Shown one piece after another: positions 1 through 6,610 of a stretch of DNA of 64,000 nt. Numbering within the stretch: position 1 is the first letter of the stretch; the number at the start of each line of letters is the position of its first letter. Below the pieces are notes generated by a model. It had not been told where the DNA came from. It saw only the letters and a program-made list of their open reading frames with translations, and made no database searches. Origin of the DNA: an uncultured Clostridia bacterium (GTDB lineage: Bacteria > Bacillota > Clostridia > Oscillospirales > Acutalibacteraceae); the NCBI GenBank assembly GCA_947630285.1, contig CANRHD010000003.1, positions 61,651-125,650 of the forward strand, written 5' to 3'. The position numbers and the translations under genes were made by a program.

Positions 1-248
1 CGCACCTTACGCCGCTTGTATATGTTCCGGCGGCAGATACGCTTTATTGGGAAAATTCCTGCGCAAGCGGTACAGCCGCTTTGGGGGAATATCTTTTAAG
101 TAAAAACGCCGAAGTACTGCCGATAACGGTTATTCAGCCGGGAGGAAAACTCAAAATTATCAATGACGGCGGAATTTGCCTTGAGGGAAAATGTAAAATA
201 GAGAAGTATATAAGCGAAAATGAAAAACTAAATTCTGTTGAATTTTGA
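1..248 (+). CDS. DapF-like epimerase/racemase, C-terminal part (cut by window start)
   Basis: An open frame enters from the left edge (frame 3, first whole codon at base 3) and stops with TGA at 246-248, giving about 81 residues. The stretch ENSCASGTAALG resembles the second active-site cysteine loop of the diaminopimelate epimerase fold. It is followed by the glycine-rich strand region QPGGKLKI, which is typical of the C-terminal half of that fold. The family includes DapF and histidine racemases of the CntK type, and the missing N-terminal half prevents choosing between them. Its last codons overlap the promoter of the next gene. The fold assignment is by motif only. Confidence 0.5.
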   Translation, partial: HLTPLVYVPAADTLYWENSCASGTAALGEYLLSKNAEVLPITVIQPGGKLKIINDGGICLEGKCKIEKYISENEKLNSVEF

Positions 249-266
249 TGTCAACTATGTTATTAT
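238..266 (+). promoter_or_regulatory. Sigma-A-type promoter for the Cadherin-like-domain gene
   Basis: TTGAAT, a 17-nt spacer and TATTAT, with the -35 inside the last codons of the DapF-like gene. The next start codon (294) lies 27 nt beyond the -10, with CGGAGGA as ribosome binding site. Confidence 0.6.
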
Positions 267-293
267 TTACTAAGTAATTACCCGGAGGATATT

Positions 294-1061
294 ATGAAGA
301 ATATTAACAGAAGTTTAAAGATATTTTCGGTTTTAATGCTTTTTATATTTATTTTTTCGGTTGCCGCCTTTGCTCAGCCGGACGATGAAACCTCACAGCC
401 GAATGACGATGAGGTAATTACCCAAACGGTTACCGAGAATACAACTCAAAGAACCGAAATCGCCACGAGCCATGAGCCGGAAACAACACAGACCGCTCCG
501 CCGCCGAGTACCGCTACGGCGGTAAGAACCACGGCTAAGAGAGTAAATACGACAAAGAGGGTTACGGTTACTAAAACCGAAAGCAGAAAAAAATCCGACA
601 ATGCGGATCTTTCAAGCCTGACGGTAACCGCATTATCTGACTCCGGAAACGAAATACAGCTTACGCTTTCTCCGAATTTCAGCGCAGACGAAAAGGTGTA
701 TAACGCCGATATTGACTTTGCCGTCGCTTCGGTAAGCGTCGGCGCCAAGGCTCAAAGCAGTGCGGCAAAGGTTTCAATACCGTCTCAAATCAATCTCGTA
801 AAGGGTTCAAATATCATTCAGGTTGTTGTAACCGCCGAAGACGGAACCAAAAAGACCTATGAAATAAATATAAATTACAGCTTTGAAGAGACTTCCGCTC
901 CCGTTACTTCGTCAACTTTGCCGGAAATCACACAGGCGGCAAATATCGTTGAGGACAGCGGAAAAATGAACACTTATACAAAGCTCGGCATAGTTTTTGC
1001 CGTCGGCGGCGTCGCCTTACTCGGAATATCCGTATATCTTTTCTTTAAGAGGAACGACTGA
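294..1061 (+). CDS. Secreted, membrane-anchored Cadherin-like beta-sandwich domain protein
   Basis: 255 residues. An N-terminal signal peptide (about 1-27, cleavage near AFA) is followed by a Thr/Glu-rich low-complexity linker (about 30-100). A beta-sandwich domain (about 104-195) has the pattern LSSLTV...LSPNFSADEKVYNADI...AEDGTKKTYEI, typical of Cadherin-like (PF12733) domains in Firmicutes surface proteins. A C-terminal hydrophobic segment (about 232-250) ends in KRND. It is probably anchored in the membrane with the domain outside. Function is unknown; the domain is usually found in adhesin-like or cell-wall proteins. It has its own promoter and a strong GGAGG site. A zinc-ribbon gene follows 19 nt downstream and may be cotranscribed. 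Confidence 0.75.
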   Translation: MKNINRSLKIFSVLMLFIFIFSVAAFAQPDDETSQPNDDEVITQTVTENTTQRTEIATSHEPETTQTAPPPSTATAVRTTAKRVNTTKRVTVTKTESRKKSDNADLSSLTVTALSDSGNEIQLTLSPNFSADEKVYNADIDFAVASVSVGAKAQSSAAKVSIPSQINLVKGSNIIQVVVTAEDGTKKTYEININYSFEETSAPVTSSTLPEITQAANIVEDSGKMNTYTKLGIVFAVGGVALLGISVYLFFKRND

Positions 1062-1080
1062 TTTGAAAGGATGTTAAAAA

Positions 1081-1374
1081 ATGAAACGCATAGTTTTTGA
1101 AAAATGTCCGTACTGCAATTCGACAATGCTGGTTTACGGGTATCAAAACGATTCCGCAAATGTTTCAACCGATGTAAGGGGTAGCGTGTTCGGCTCTCCT
1201 ATCGAGCATATCATTTGCAGAGAATGCGGAAGTATAATTTACAGCAGGGTTCTCAAGCCCGAAATGTTCAAGGACTTTGTAAACGACGAGGGCAAGGTAA
1301 AATTTGACGAACAGACGAAAAAAGAGCCTCCCAAAAAGAAGGACGGAATTCTTGAAATAATTGTAGACGATTAA
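1081..1374 (+). CDS. Small zinc-ribbon protein of unknown function
   Basis: 97 residues. Two cysteine pairs (CPYC near residue 9, CREC near residue 43) form a likely four-cysteine zinc ribbon. The tail is charged (KKEPPKKKDG) and there is no signal peptide, so it is probably cytoplasmic. The intervening segment is polar and about 30 residues long. No specific family is recognised. It follows the Cadherin-like gene by 19 nt, with ribosome binding site AAAGGA, and ends at a bidirectional terminator. Confidence 0.6.
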   Translation: MKRIVFEKCPYCNSTMLVYGYQNDSANVSTDVRGSVFGSPIEHIICRECGSIIYSRVLKPEMFKDFVNDEGKVKFDEQTKKEPPKKKDGILEIIVDD

Positions 1375-1375
1375 A

Positions 1376-1663
1376 TTAAAAGTCCCACAGAGTACTTTCT
1401 GTGGGATTTTGAACTTTAAGGCAAAAATATATAATCAGGGCAAGCTGTAATATTATTATAACGGGTATGCCCGTCATAAATTTTTTATGCTTCGTTTTAT
1501 GCCGGATTTTCTTCATTGTTATAAGCATAGCCACAGAACCGCCGAACACGGAAACAGCGAGCAGGGTATTTTCTCTTATACGCCACTTGTTGTTTTTTGC
1601 CGCATATTTGTCATAAACGGTCAGTAAAACGGCTGTAAGAGATATTATTATTTCATAAATCAA
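1376..1663 (-). CDS. DUF1294 family membrane protein
   Basis: 95 residues with hydrophobic segments at both ends and one in the middle. The central pattern YDKYAAKNNKWRI...GGSVAMLITMKKIRHKTKHKKFMTGIP is diagnostic of DUF1294, small integral membrane proteins of unknown function. In this frame the only start giving the full N-terminal helix is TTG at 1661-1663, and no good Shine-Dalgarno precedes it. The last codons (ESTLWDF) lie inside the terminator hairpin that also ends the convergent zinc-ribbon gene. Confidence 0.75.
   Translation of the reverse strand: MIYEIIISLTAVLLTVYDKYAAKNNKWRIRENTLLAVSVFGGSVAMLITMKKIRHKTKHKKFMTGIPVIIILQLALIIYFCLKVQNPTESTLWDF
1383..1406. terminator. Bidirectional intrinsic terminator
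   Basis: A perfect 9-bp stem TCCCACAGA / TCTGTGGGA with a 6-nt loop. It is followed by TTTT on the plus strand and by a T-rich run on the minus strand. It lies between convergent genes and overlaps the final codons of the DUF1294 gene. Confidence 0.7.
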
Positions 1664-1704
1664 AAAACAAAATACGGTAAAATTGCTATGCGTAAAATCA
1701 CCCC

Positions 1705-1734
1705 TTGCCTTATATTAAATAATTAAATTATAAA
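1705..1734 (+). promoter_or_regulatory. Possible promoter for the GHL10 lipoprotein gene
   Basis: TTGCCT, an 18-nt spacer and TATAAA in the 88-bp divergent region. The ORF-track start at 1734 overlaps this -10 box, which supports the downstream ATG at 1752 as the real start. Confidence 0.4.
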
Positions 1735-1751
1735 TGTCAACGGAGTTTGTT

Positions 1752-2960
1752 ATGAAAAGCAAAAAAATTATATTTCTATTGGTTCTCTGCCTGCTGTTGG
1801 GTGCCTGCCAAAAAAACATCGCAAACGAAAACAAAAACAATACCGACAAAACAGCGGTCGGCGAAAATAAAATAAAGGCGGTTTGGATAAATTACAGCGA
1901 GCTTGACGAAATAATAAAAAGCTCCGAAAACACCGCAGAGCTAACTCAAAACATAAATAAGGCTGTGTTAAACTGCAAAAATTTGGGCCTTAACAGGATT
2001 ATCGTACATTCGAGGGCGTTTGCCGACGCATATTATGCTTCTTCCGTTTTTCCCGAGGCCGACTCCCTTAAAGATAAAATAAAGGCGGACGGCAATTTTG
2101 ACCCGTTAAAAATATTTTGCGAAACAGCCCATGAAAACGGCATAAAAGTTGACTCCTGGATAAATCCGTACAGGGTTTCCTATTCGTCCGATGTAAACGC
2201 CTTGCCCGAAAATTCGGCTGTGAAAAAAATGATAACGGAAAACGGCGGTAAAGATGTGACCGTTACGGACGGCGGAATATTTTTTAATCCGGCGTCGTTG
2301 AAAGCGCAGAAGCTTATACTTGACGGCGTTCGTGAGATTTTACAAAACTATGATGTGGACGGAATACATATTGACGATTATTTTTACCCCACTACCGACG
2401 AGAGCTTTGACAAAGCATCGTATGACGACTATGTAAAGGCTAAGGGCAAGCTTAAATTGGACGATTGGCGCAGGGAAAATGTGAATAACCTTGTATCCCA
2501 GCTATATTCCGCCGTTAAATCGCAAAACAGCGAGCTTATGTTTTCAATAAGCCCGTGCGGCGATATTGATAAAAATTATTACGATTACTTTGCAGATGTG
2601 GAGCTTTGGTGTTCTCAAAAGGGGTATGCCGACTGCATAATCGTGCAGGCGTATTACGGCTTTGAGAATGAAAAACTGCCCTTTGAGGAGGTTGTAGGGG
2701 ATTGGGAAAAGCTTGCAAAGAACGGTAATATAGAGCTTTGCTTCGGTCTGGCATGCTATAAAAGCGGCAGTGAGGACAGCTTTGCCGGCAGGGGCATAAA
2801 CGAGTGGAAAGACAACGACAACATAATCTCAAGGCAGATAGCCTTTTTAAACGGAACGGACAACTGCTCGGGAGTTTGCCTGTATTCGTATTCAAGCCTC
2901 TTTGCAAAAAACAGAAATATTGGGGATAACGAGTTGAAAAACATCGAAAATGTGCTATAA
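1752..2960 (+). CDS. GHL10-family lipoprotein (glycoside hydrolase-like)
   Basis: 402 residues from ATG 1752, which has GGAG at 1742-1745; the track start at 1734 lacks one. The N-terminus MKSKKIIFLLVLCLLLGAC is a lipoprotein signal with lipobox LGAC, so the protein is probably tethered to the outer face of the membrane. The rest matches the GHL10 (PF02638/DUF187) TIM-barrel family: KAVWINYSELDE at the start, GLNRIIVHSRAFADAYYASS, DSWINPYR, and VDGIHIDDYFYP with acidic residues expected at a glycosidase-like active site. Substrate is unknown. It precedes two peptidoglycan amidases, so a cell-envelope glycan role is plausible inference. Confidence 0.8.
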   Translation: MKSKKIIFLLVLCLLLGACQKNIANENKNNTDKTAVGENKIKAVWINYSELDEIIKSSENTAELTQNINKAVLNCKNLGLNRIIVHSRAFADAYYASSVFPEADSLKDKIKADGNFDPLKIFCETAHENGIKVDSWINPYRVSYSSDVNALPENSAVKKMITENGGKDVTVTDGGIFFNPASLKAQKLILDGVREILQNYDVDGIHIDDYFYPTTDESFDKASYDDYVKAKGKLKLDDWRRENVNNLVSQLYSAVKSQNSELMFSISPCGDIDKNYYDYFADVELWCSQKGYADCIIVQAYYGFENEKLPFEEVVGDWEKLAKNGNIELCFGLACYKSGSEDSFAGRGINEWKDNDNIISRQIAFLNGTDNCSGVCLYSYSSLFAKNRNIGDNELKNIENVL

Positions 2961-2961
2961 T
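2934..2961 (+). promoter_or_regulatory. Sigma-A-type promoter for the first amidase
   Basis: TTGAAA, a 16-nt spacer and TATAAT, lying across the last codons and stop of the GHL10 gene, 40 nt upstream of the amidase start at 3002. Confidence 0.6.
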
Positions 2962-3001
2962 TTATATATGTTTTTTTAGACTTACTGCAAGGGGTTGCTT
3001 T

Positions 3002-4960
3002 ATGAAAAAGCAAAGGTCAAGGATATTCGGCGTAATCTTTTTGTCATTGTTTACTTTTATAATATTTTTTACCGTTTTTTCGTATGAAAACGGCATATCC
3101 GTCAGCGCATTTTCGAGTTTTTCGGACGGTGAGCTTAATCCGATGCTCACAAGGAAAAATTCCCTGATAATTGTTTCTCCGTCAGAAACCGATTTTTCAA
3201 CAGATGCGCCCGTTGTTACCGTCAGCGGTTTTTGCCTGCCGGACAAGCCTTTGGAAATTAATTCAAATAAAATACATATTGAGAAAGACGGTTCTTTTAA
3301 ATACGATTACACCTTGGAGAGCGGCGAAAATACCCTTATTATAACAAACGGAGATTTGTCGTTTAAATACTTAATCAGGTACGATTTCAGCTTAATAAAA
3401 AGCGTTTCGCCCCAATCCGATATTATCATAAACAGCGATATGACCCTTAAAATATCCGCTAACGCCTTGAGCGGAGCAAAGGTTTATGCCGAAATTGGCA
3501 AATATAAGCTCAATTTAAAATGCGGCGACGCATCAAATGAAATTTTCAAAACCTTTAGCGCAGATTTTACCGTTCCCGAATTTTCAAACGACAGGGAAGA
3601 GCTGGGCAACATAAAATTTTATGCGGAGCTCGGCGAGCACAAGGAGGAAAAAACGGGCGGTAAAATAACGATTTTGAAATCGTTGAGCAATTACACGGTA
3701 AAGAGCGGCGAGGGGAAGATTGTAACTCCCGAAATTTTGCCGGACAATACGGTAAAACTGCTCTCGCCGAAGGAGGACCACCTTTTCGGCAATTCGCAGA
3801 TGTGCATTGTAAACAAAAATTATGCCGAGGTTGTTCCTGCCTCCACCGCAGACGACAGGAACGACCCGAGATATACCCCTTATCTTTCGGGTACGGTCGA
3901 TTACATAACGGGCGAGTGCGAATACGACAAACAGGAATATTATCTTTTGCTTTCGGGCGTTAAAATTGCCAAGAAGAATGTAGAGGCTTTTTCGGGCTAT
4001 ATAATGCCGATGAATACGGTTTCGTCGGCAAGCGTTTCCGATTCTTCGCTGACGCTTACAATGAATTGGAAAGTTCCGTTTACATCGCAGTTAAAACAGC
4101 AGAGCTATTTTACCGGACATGCTTCAAGGGCGTTTAACATCAGAAAATTTACCGCCTCATACATTGATTTTGTTTTTAAATATACCAACGCCGTTTCCTC
4201 TCAGAGCATCAGCTTCGGCGATAACTGTGCGGTTTCCTACGCCCAATGGCTTGGCGTAGGCGATGACGGCACAAGCACATTGAGGGTGTTTTTAAGGGAA
4301 AAAGGCGGCTTTTACGGCTACAGGGCGTATTATTCCAATGACAACAGACTTGTTATTTCCTTTAAGAATAAGCCCGGTTTAAACAGAAAAATTGTCATTG
4401 ACCCGGGGCACGGCGGCAGGGATTGCGGAGCTGTCGGCTCTAACGGTATGTATGAATCAAATGTAAATATAAGCATAGCGCAGTCGGTCAGGGACTATCT
4501 TGAAAAAAGCGGTATTTCCGTTGAGTTTACAAGGAGCGGCGACAGTTATCTTTCTCTGGACGAGAGGCAGGATTTTGCCAGAGCTTCGGGGGCGGATATG
4601 TTTATTGCGCTTCACAACAACTCCTCCGAGGACGCCGCAACAAGCGGTACGGAAGCCTATTATTACACGGCTTTTTCAAGGGCTCTTGCGGACCAAATAC
4701 ACTCCGAGCTTGTAAGCGTATGGCGGAATTTATACTTGAATAATTCCGCTATGTATGATAAAATAATTCCTATTGACGGCGGCGTTAGATTTTTCCCGTA
4801 TCAGGTAATCAGAATTGAGGAATGTCCTGCCGTTTTGATAGAATGCGGTTATTTATCCAATCCGACCGAATGTGAATTGCTTTGCAGCGATGAAGTCAGG
4901 CAAAAAATCGCAAAGGCAATTTCAGAGGGAGTTTTGGAATATTATGATAAACTAAGATAG
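3002..4960 (+). CDS. N-acetylmuramoyl-L-alanine amidase (Amidase_3), large paralog
   Basis: 652 residues. A hydrophobic N-terminus (about 8-25) acts as signal or anchor. Residues about 40-245 are beta-rich and unique to this paralog. Residues about 250-455 form a domain shared with the next gene (matching WKVPF and YIDF motifs). Residues about 463-650 are the Amidase_3 zinc hydrolase. Visible zinc and catalytic positions are DPGHGG (His about 470), the Glu of MYESNVN, the His of ALHNN and the Glu of LIECGYLSN. It cleaves the lactyl-alanine amide bond of peptidoglycan outside the membrane. It is followed 3 nt later by the dockerin-bearing paralog, so the two are very likely cotranscribed. Confidence 0.85.
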   Translation: MKKQRSRIFGVIFLSLFTFIIFFTVFSYENGISVSAFSSFSDGELNPMLTRKNSLIIVSPSETDFSTDAPVVTVSGFCLPDKPLEINSNKIHIEKDGSFKYDYTLESGENTLIITNGDLSFKYLIRYDFSLIKSVSPQSDIIINSDMTLKISANALSGAKVYAEIGKYKLNLKCGDASNEIFKTFSADFTVPEFSNDREELGNIKFYAELGEHKEEKTGGKITILKSLSNYTVKSGEGKIVTPEILPDNTVKLLSPKEDHLFGNSQMCIVNKNYAEVVPASTADDRNDPRYTPYLSGTVDYITGECEYDKQEYYLLLSGVKIAKKNVEAFSGYIMPMNTVSSASVSDSSLTLTMNWKVPFTSQLKQQSYFTGHASRAFNIRKFTASYIDFVFKYTNAVSSQSISFGDNCAVSYAQWLGVGDDGTSTLRVFLREKGGFYGYRAYYSNDNRLVISFKNKPGLNRKIVIDPGHGGRDCGAVGSNGMYESNVNISIAQSVRDYLEKSGISVEFTRSGDSYLSLDERQDFARASGADMFIALHNNSSEDAATSGTEAYYYTAFSRALADQIHSELVSVWRNLYLNNSAMYDKIIPIDGGVRFFPYQVIRIEECPAVLIECGYLSNPTECELLCSDEVRQKIAKAISEGVLEYYDKLR

Positions 4961-4972
4961 GAGATGTTTATT

Positions 4973-6535
4973 GTGAAAAGCAGACTTTTAAAACTTTTAA
5001 GCGTTTTCATCGCAGTTATTATGTTCCTGCCCGTTCAGGCAACTGTTGCCGCGGCGGAATCAACGCCTACGGACGCACCGCACATTCTCGGCGATGTAAA
5101 CGGGGACGCAAAAGTAAACCTTACCGACGCCAAGCTTATATTAAAGCATATTGTTAAGCTCAACTTATTGACAGGCGATATGTTAAAGGCGGCGGACAAC
5201 AACAACGATAATAAAATAAATTTGACCGACGCAAAAAGGGTTCTTAAAATAATAGTACACCTCAGCCCCGATGCACCTGACCCCGAGCCGGAACCCGTAC
5301 AGCAAAAGGTCAACCTTTTAACTCCTTACAGCGACCACGGCCTCGGTAAAAAGGATATGTGCGAAGTAACTGCGGATTTTGCCGAGACTGTTCCCAGCAG
5401 TACGGATAACGATAAGAACGACCCCAATTATTCGCCTGAAATCAAAGGCTCTTTTGATTACATAGAGAGAAAAATCTCCAAGGGCGGCAATTACGATCAG
5501 GATTACTATGTTCTTTCTTCGGGAACAAAGGTTGCAACAAAAAATGTTAAGAAGTTTTCGGGCTTCGTAATGCCGAAAAACAAGGTTTCCGCATACGACG
5601 CAACTACCGCAAATTCGGTAACGGACCTTACAATAACGGTGGACTGGAAAGTTCCCTTTATTTCAAGAGTGGGCGGTCAGAATTTCTACACGGGTTATGA
5701 AAACAGACCGTTTAATGTAAGCAGCTTTACGGGAGCTTATATTGATTTTATATTCTATTACACCTCAAGCGCAAGCGGTAGCTTTGAAATCAAAAACAGC
5801 TCCGTAATCAAGAGCACACAGTGGATGACAAACAGCAATAACGGCACTTCGACGCTCAGAGTTTTCTTTAAAACGAGCGGTAAATATTACGGATATAAGG
5901 CGTATTATTCCGAGTATAACAGGCTTGTACTTAGCTTTAACGAAAAGCCGACACTTTCAAACGCTGTCGTAATGCTTGACGCAGGCCATGGCGGAAACGA
6001 TCCCGGGGCAATCGGAACCAACGGTACATATGAAAGCTCCGTAAACTTAAAAATTACAAACTATGTTAAGGCTAATCTCCAAAACAGGGGAGTAACCGTT
6101 AAGATGACGAGAACCGACAACTCTACAAAGAGTCTTGACGAACGCCAGAGCCTTACAAGAAAATCCGGCTCGGATATTTTCGTTGCCATTCACTCAAACT
6201 CTTCGACCTCTTCATCGCCGAGCGGCACGGAAGCATATTATTATTACGGTTTTTCCAAGCCCCTTGCACAGAAGGTTCACGATCGCCTTGTAACCGCATG
6301 GAAATCGGTTTACAGCGGAAATTCCTCGATGCTCAACAAGGTAAACCCGTCTGACGGCGGCGTGCGCTTTAAGCCGTTCCAGGTTATCAGGATTGAAGAT
6401 TGTCCGGCGGTGCTTATCGAGTGCGGTTACCTTTCAAATTCAACAGAATGCGGAAAGCTTTGCACAGACAGCGTTCAGCAAAAGCTTGCAAACGCCATTG
6501 CAGACGGTATAGTTGATTATTACAAGGCGCAGTAA
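4973..6535 (+). CDS. Dockerin-bearing N-acetylmuramoyl-L-alanine amidase, paralog
   Basis: 520 residues from GTG 4973. AGGAG at 4959-4963 touches the track's ATG (4964) but sits 9 nt before the GTG, so GTG is preferred. The order is signal peptide (about 1-30), type I dockerin (about 38-105) with two calcium loops DVNGDAKVNLTD and DNNNDNKINLTD, a Pro/Glu linker, the domain shared with the upstream amidase (about 115-320), and Amidase_3 (about 330-520). The catalytic motifs DAGHGG, TYESSVN, AIHSNS and LIECGYLSN are all present. The dockerin predicts docking onto a cohesin-bearing scaffold or surface protein. Peptidoglycan hydrolysis is secure by family, and the docking partner is not in this window. 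Confidence 0.85.
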   Translation: MKSRLLKLLSVFIAVIMFLPVQATVAAAESTPTDAPHILGDVNGDAKVNLTDAKLILKHIVKLNLLTGDMLKAADNNNDNKINLTDAKRVLKIIVHLSPDAPDPEPEPVQQKVNLLTPYSDHGLGKKDMCEVTADFAETVPSSTDNDKNDPNYSPEIKGSFDYIERKISKGGNYDQDYYVLSSGTKVATKNVKKFSGFVMPKNKVSAYDATTANSVTDLTITVDWKVPFISRVGGQNFYTGYENRPFNVSSFTGAYIDFIFYYTSSASGSFEIKNSSVIKSTQWMTNSNNGTSTLRVFFKTSGKYYGYKAYYSEYNRLVLSFNEKPTLSNAVVMLDAGHGGNDPGAIGTNGTYESSVNLKITNYVKANLQNRGVTVKMTRTDNSTKSLDERQSLTRKSGSDIFVAIHSNSSTSSSPSGTEAYYYYGFSKPLAQKVHDRLVTAWKSVYSGNSSMLNKVNPSDGGVRFKPFQVIRIEDCPAVLIECGYLSNSTECGKLCTDSVQQKLANAIADGIVDYYKAQ

Positions 6536-6551
6536 CTGGAATTTATAACTA

Positions 6552-6580
6552 TTGAAAGTGTTTTAAAATTATGTTAAAAT
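6552..6580 (+). promoter_or_regulatory. Sigma-A-type promoter for the glucosaminidase gene
   Basis: TTGAAA, a 17-nt spacer and TAAAAT, 30 nt before the start at 6611. It suggests the glucosaminidase is transcribed separately from the amidase pair. Confidence 0.6.
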
Positions 6581-6610
6581 GCGTTTAAAGTTGTTGAAAA
6601 GGAGAGTATT

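Noticed and set aside
446-748. 100-residue minus-strand ORF inside the Cadherin-like gene
   Set aside because: It is the antisense shadow of a Thr-rich coding stretch, with no ribosome binding site and low-complexity composition. The many other ORF-track entries lying opposite or out of frame with clear genes were dropped for the same reason.
2536-2907. 123-residue minus-strand ORF opposite the GHL10 gene
   Set aside because: Arg/Cys-rich shadow translation with no start site. The plus-strand frame carries the recognisable GHL10 motifs.
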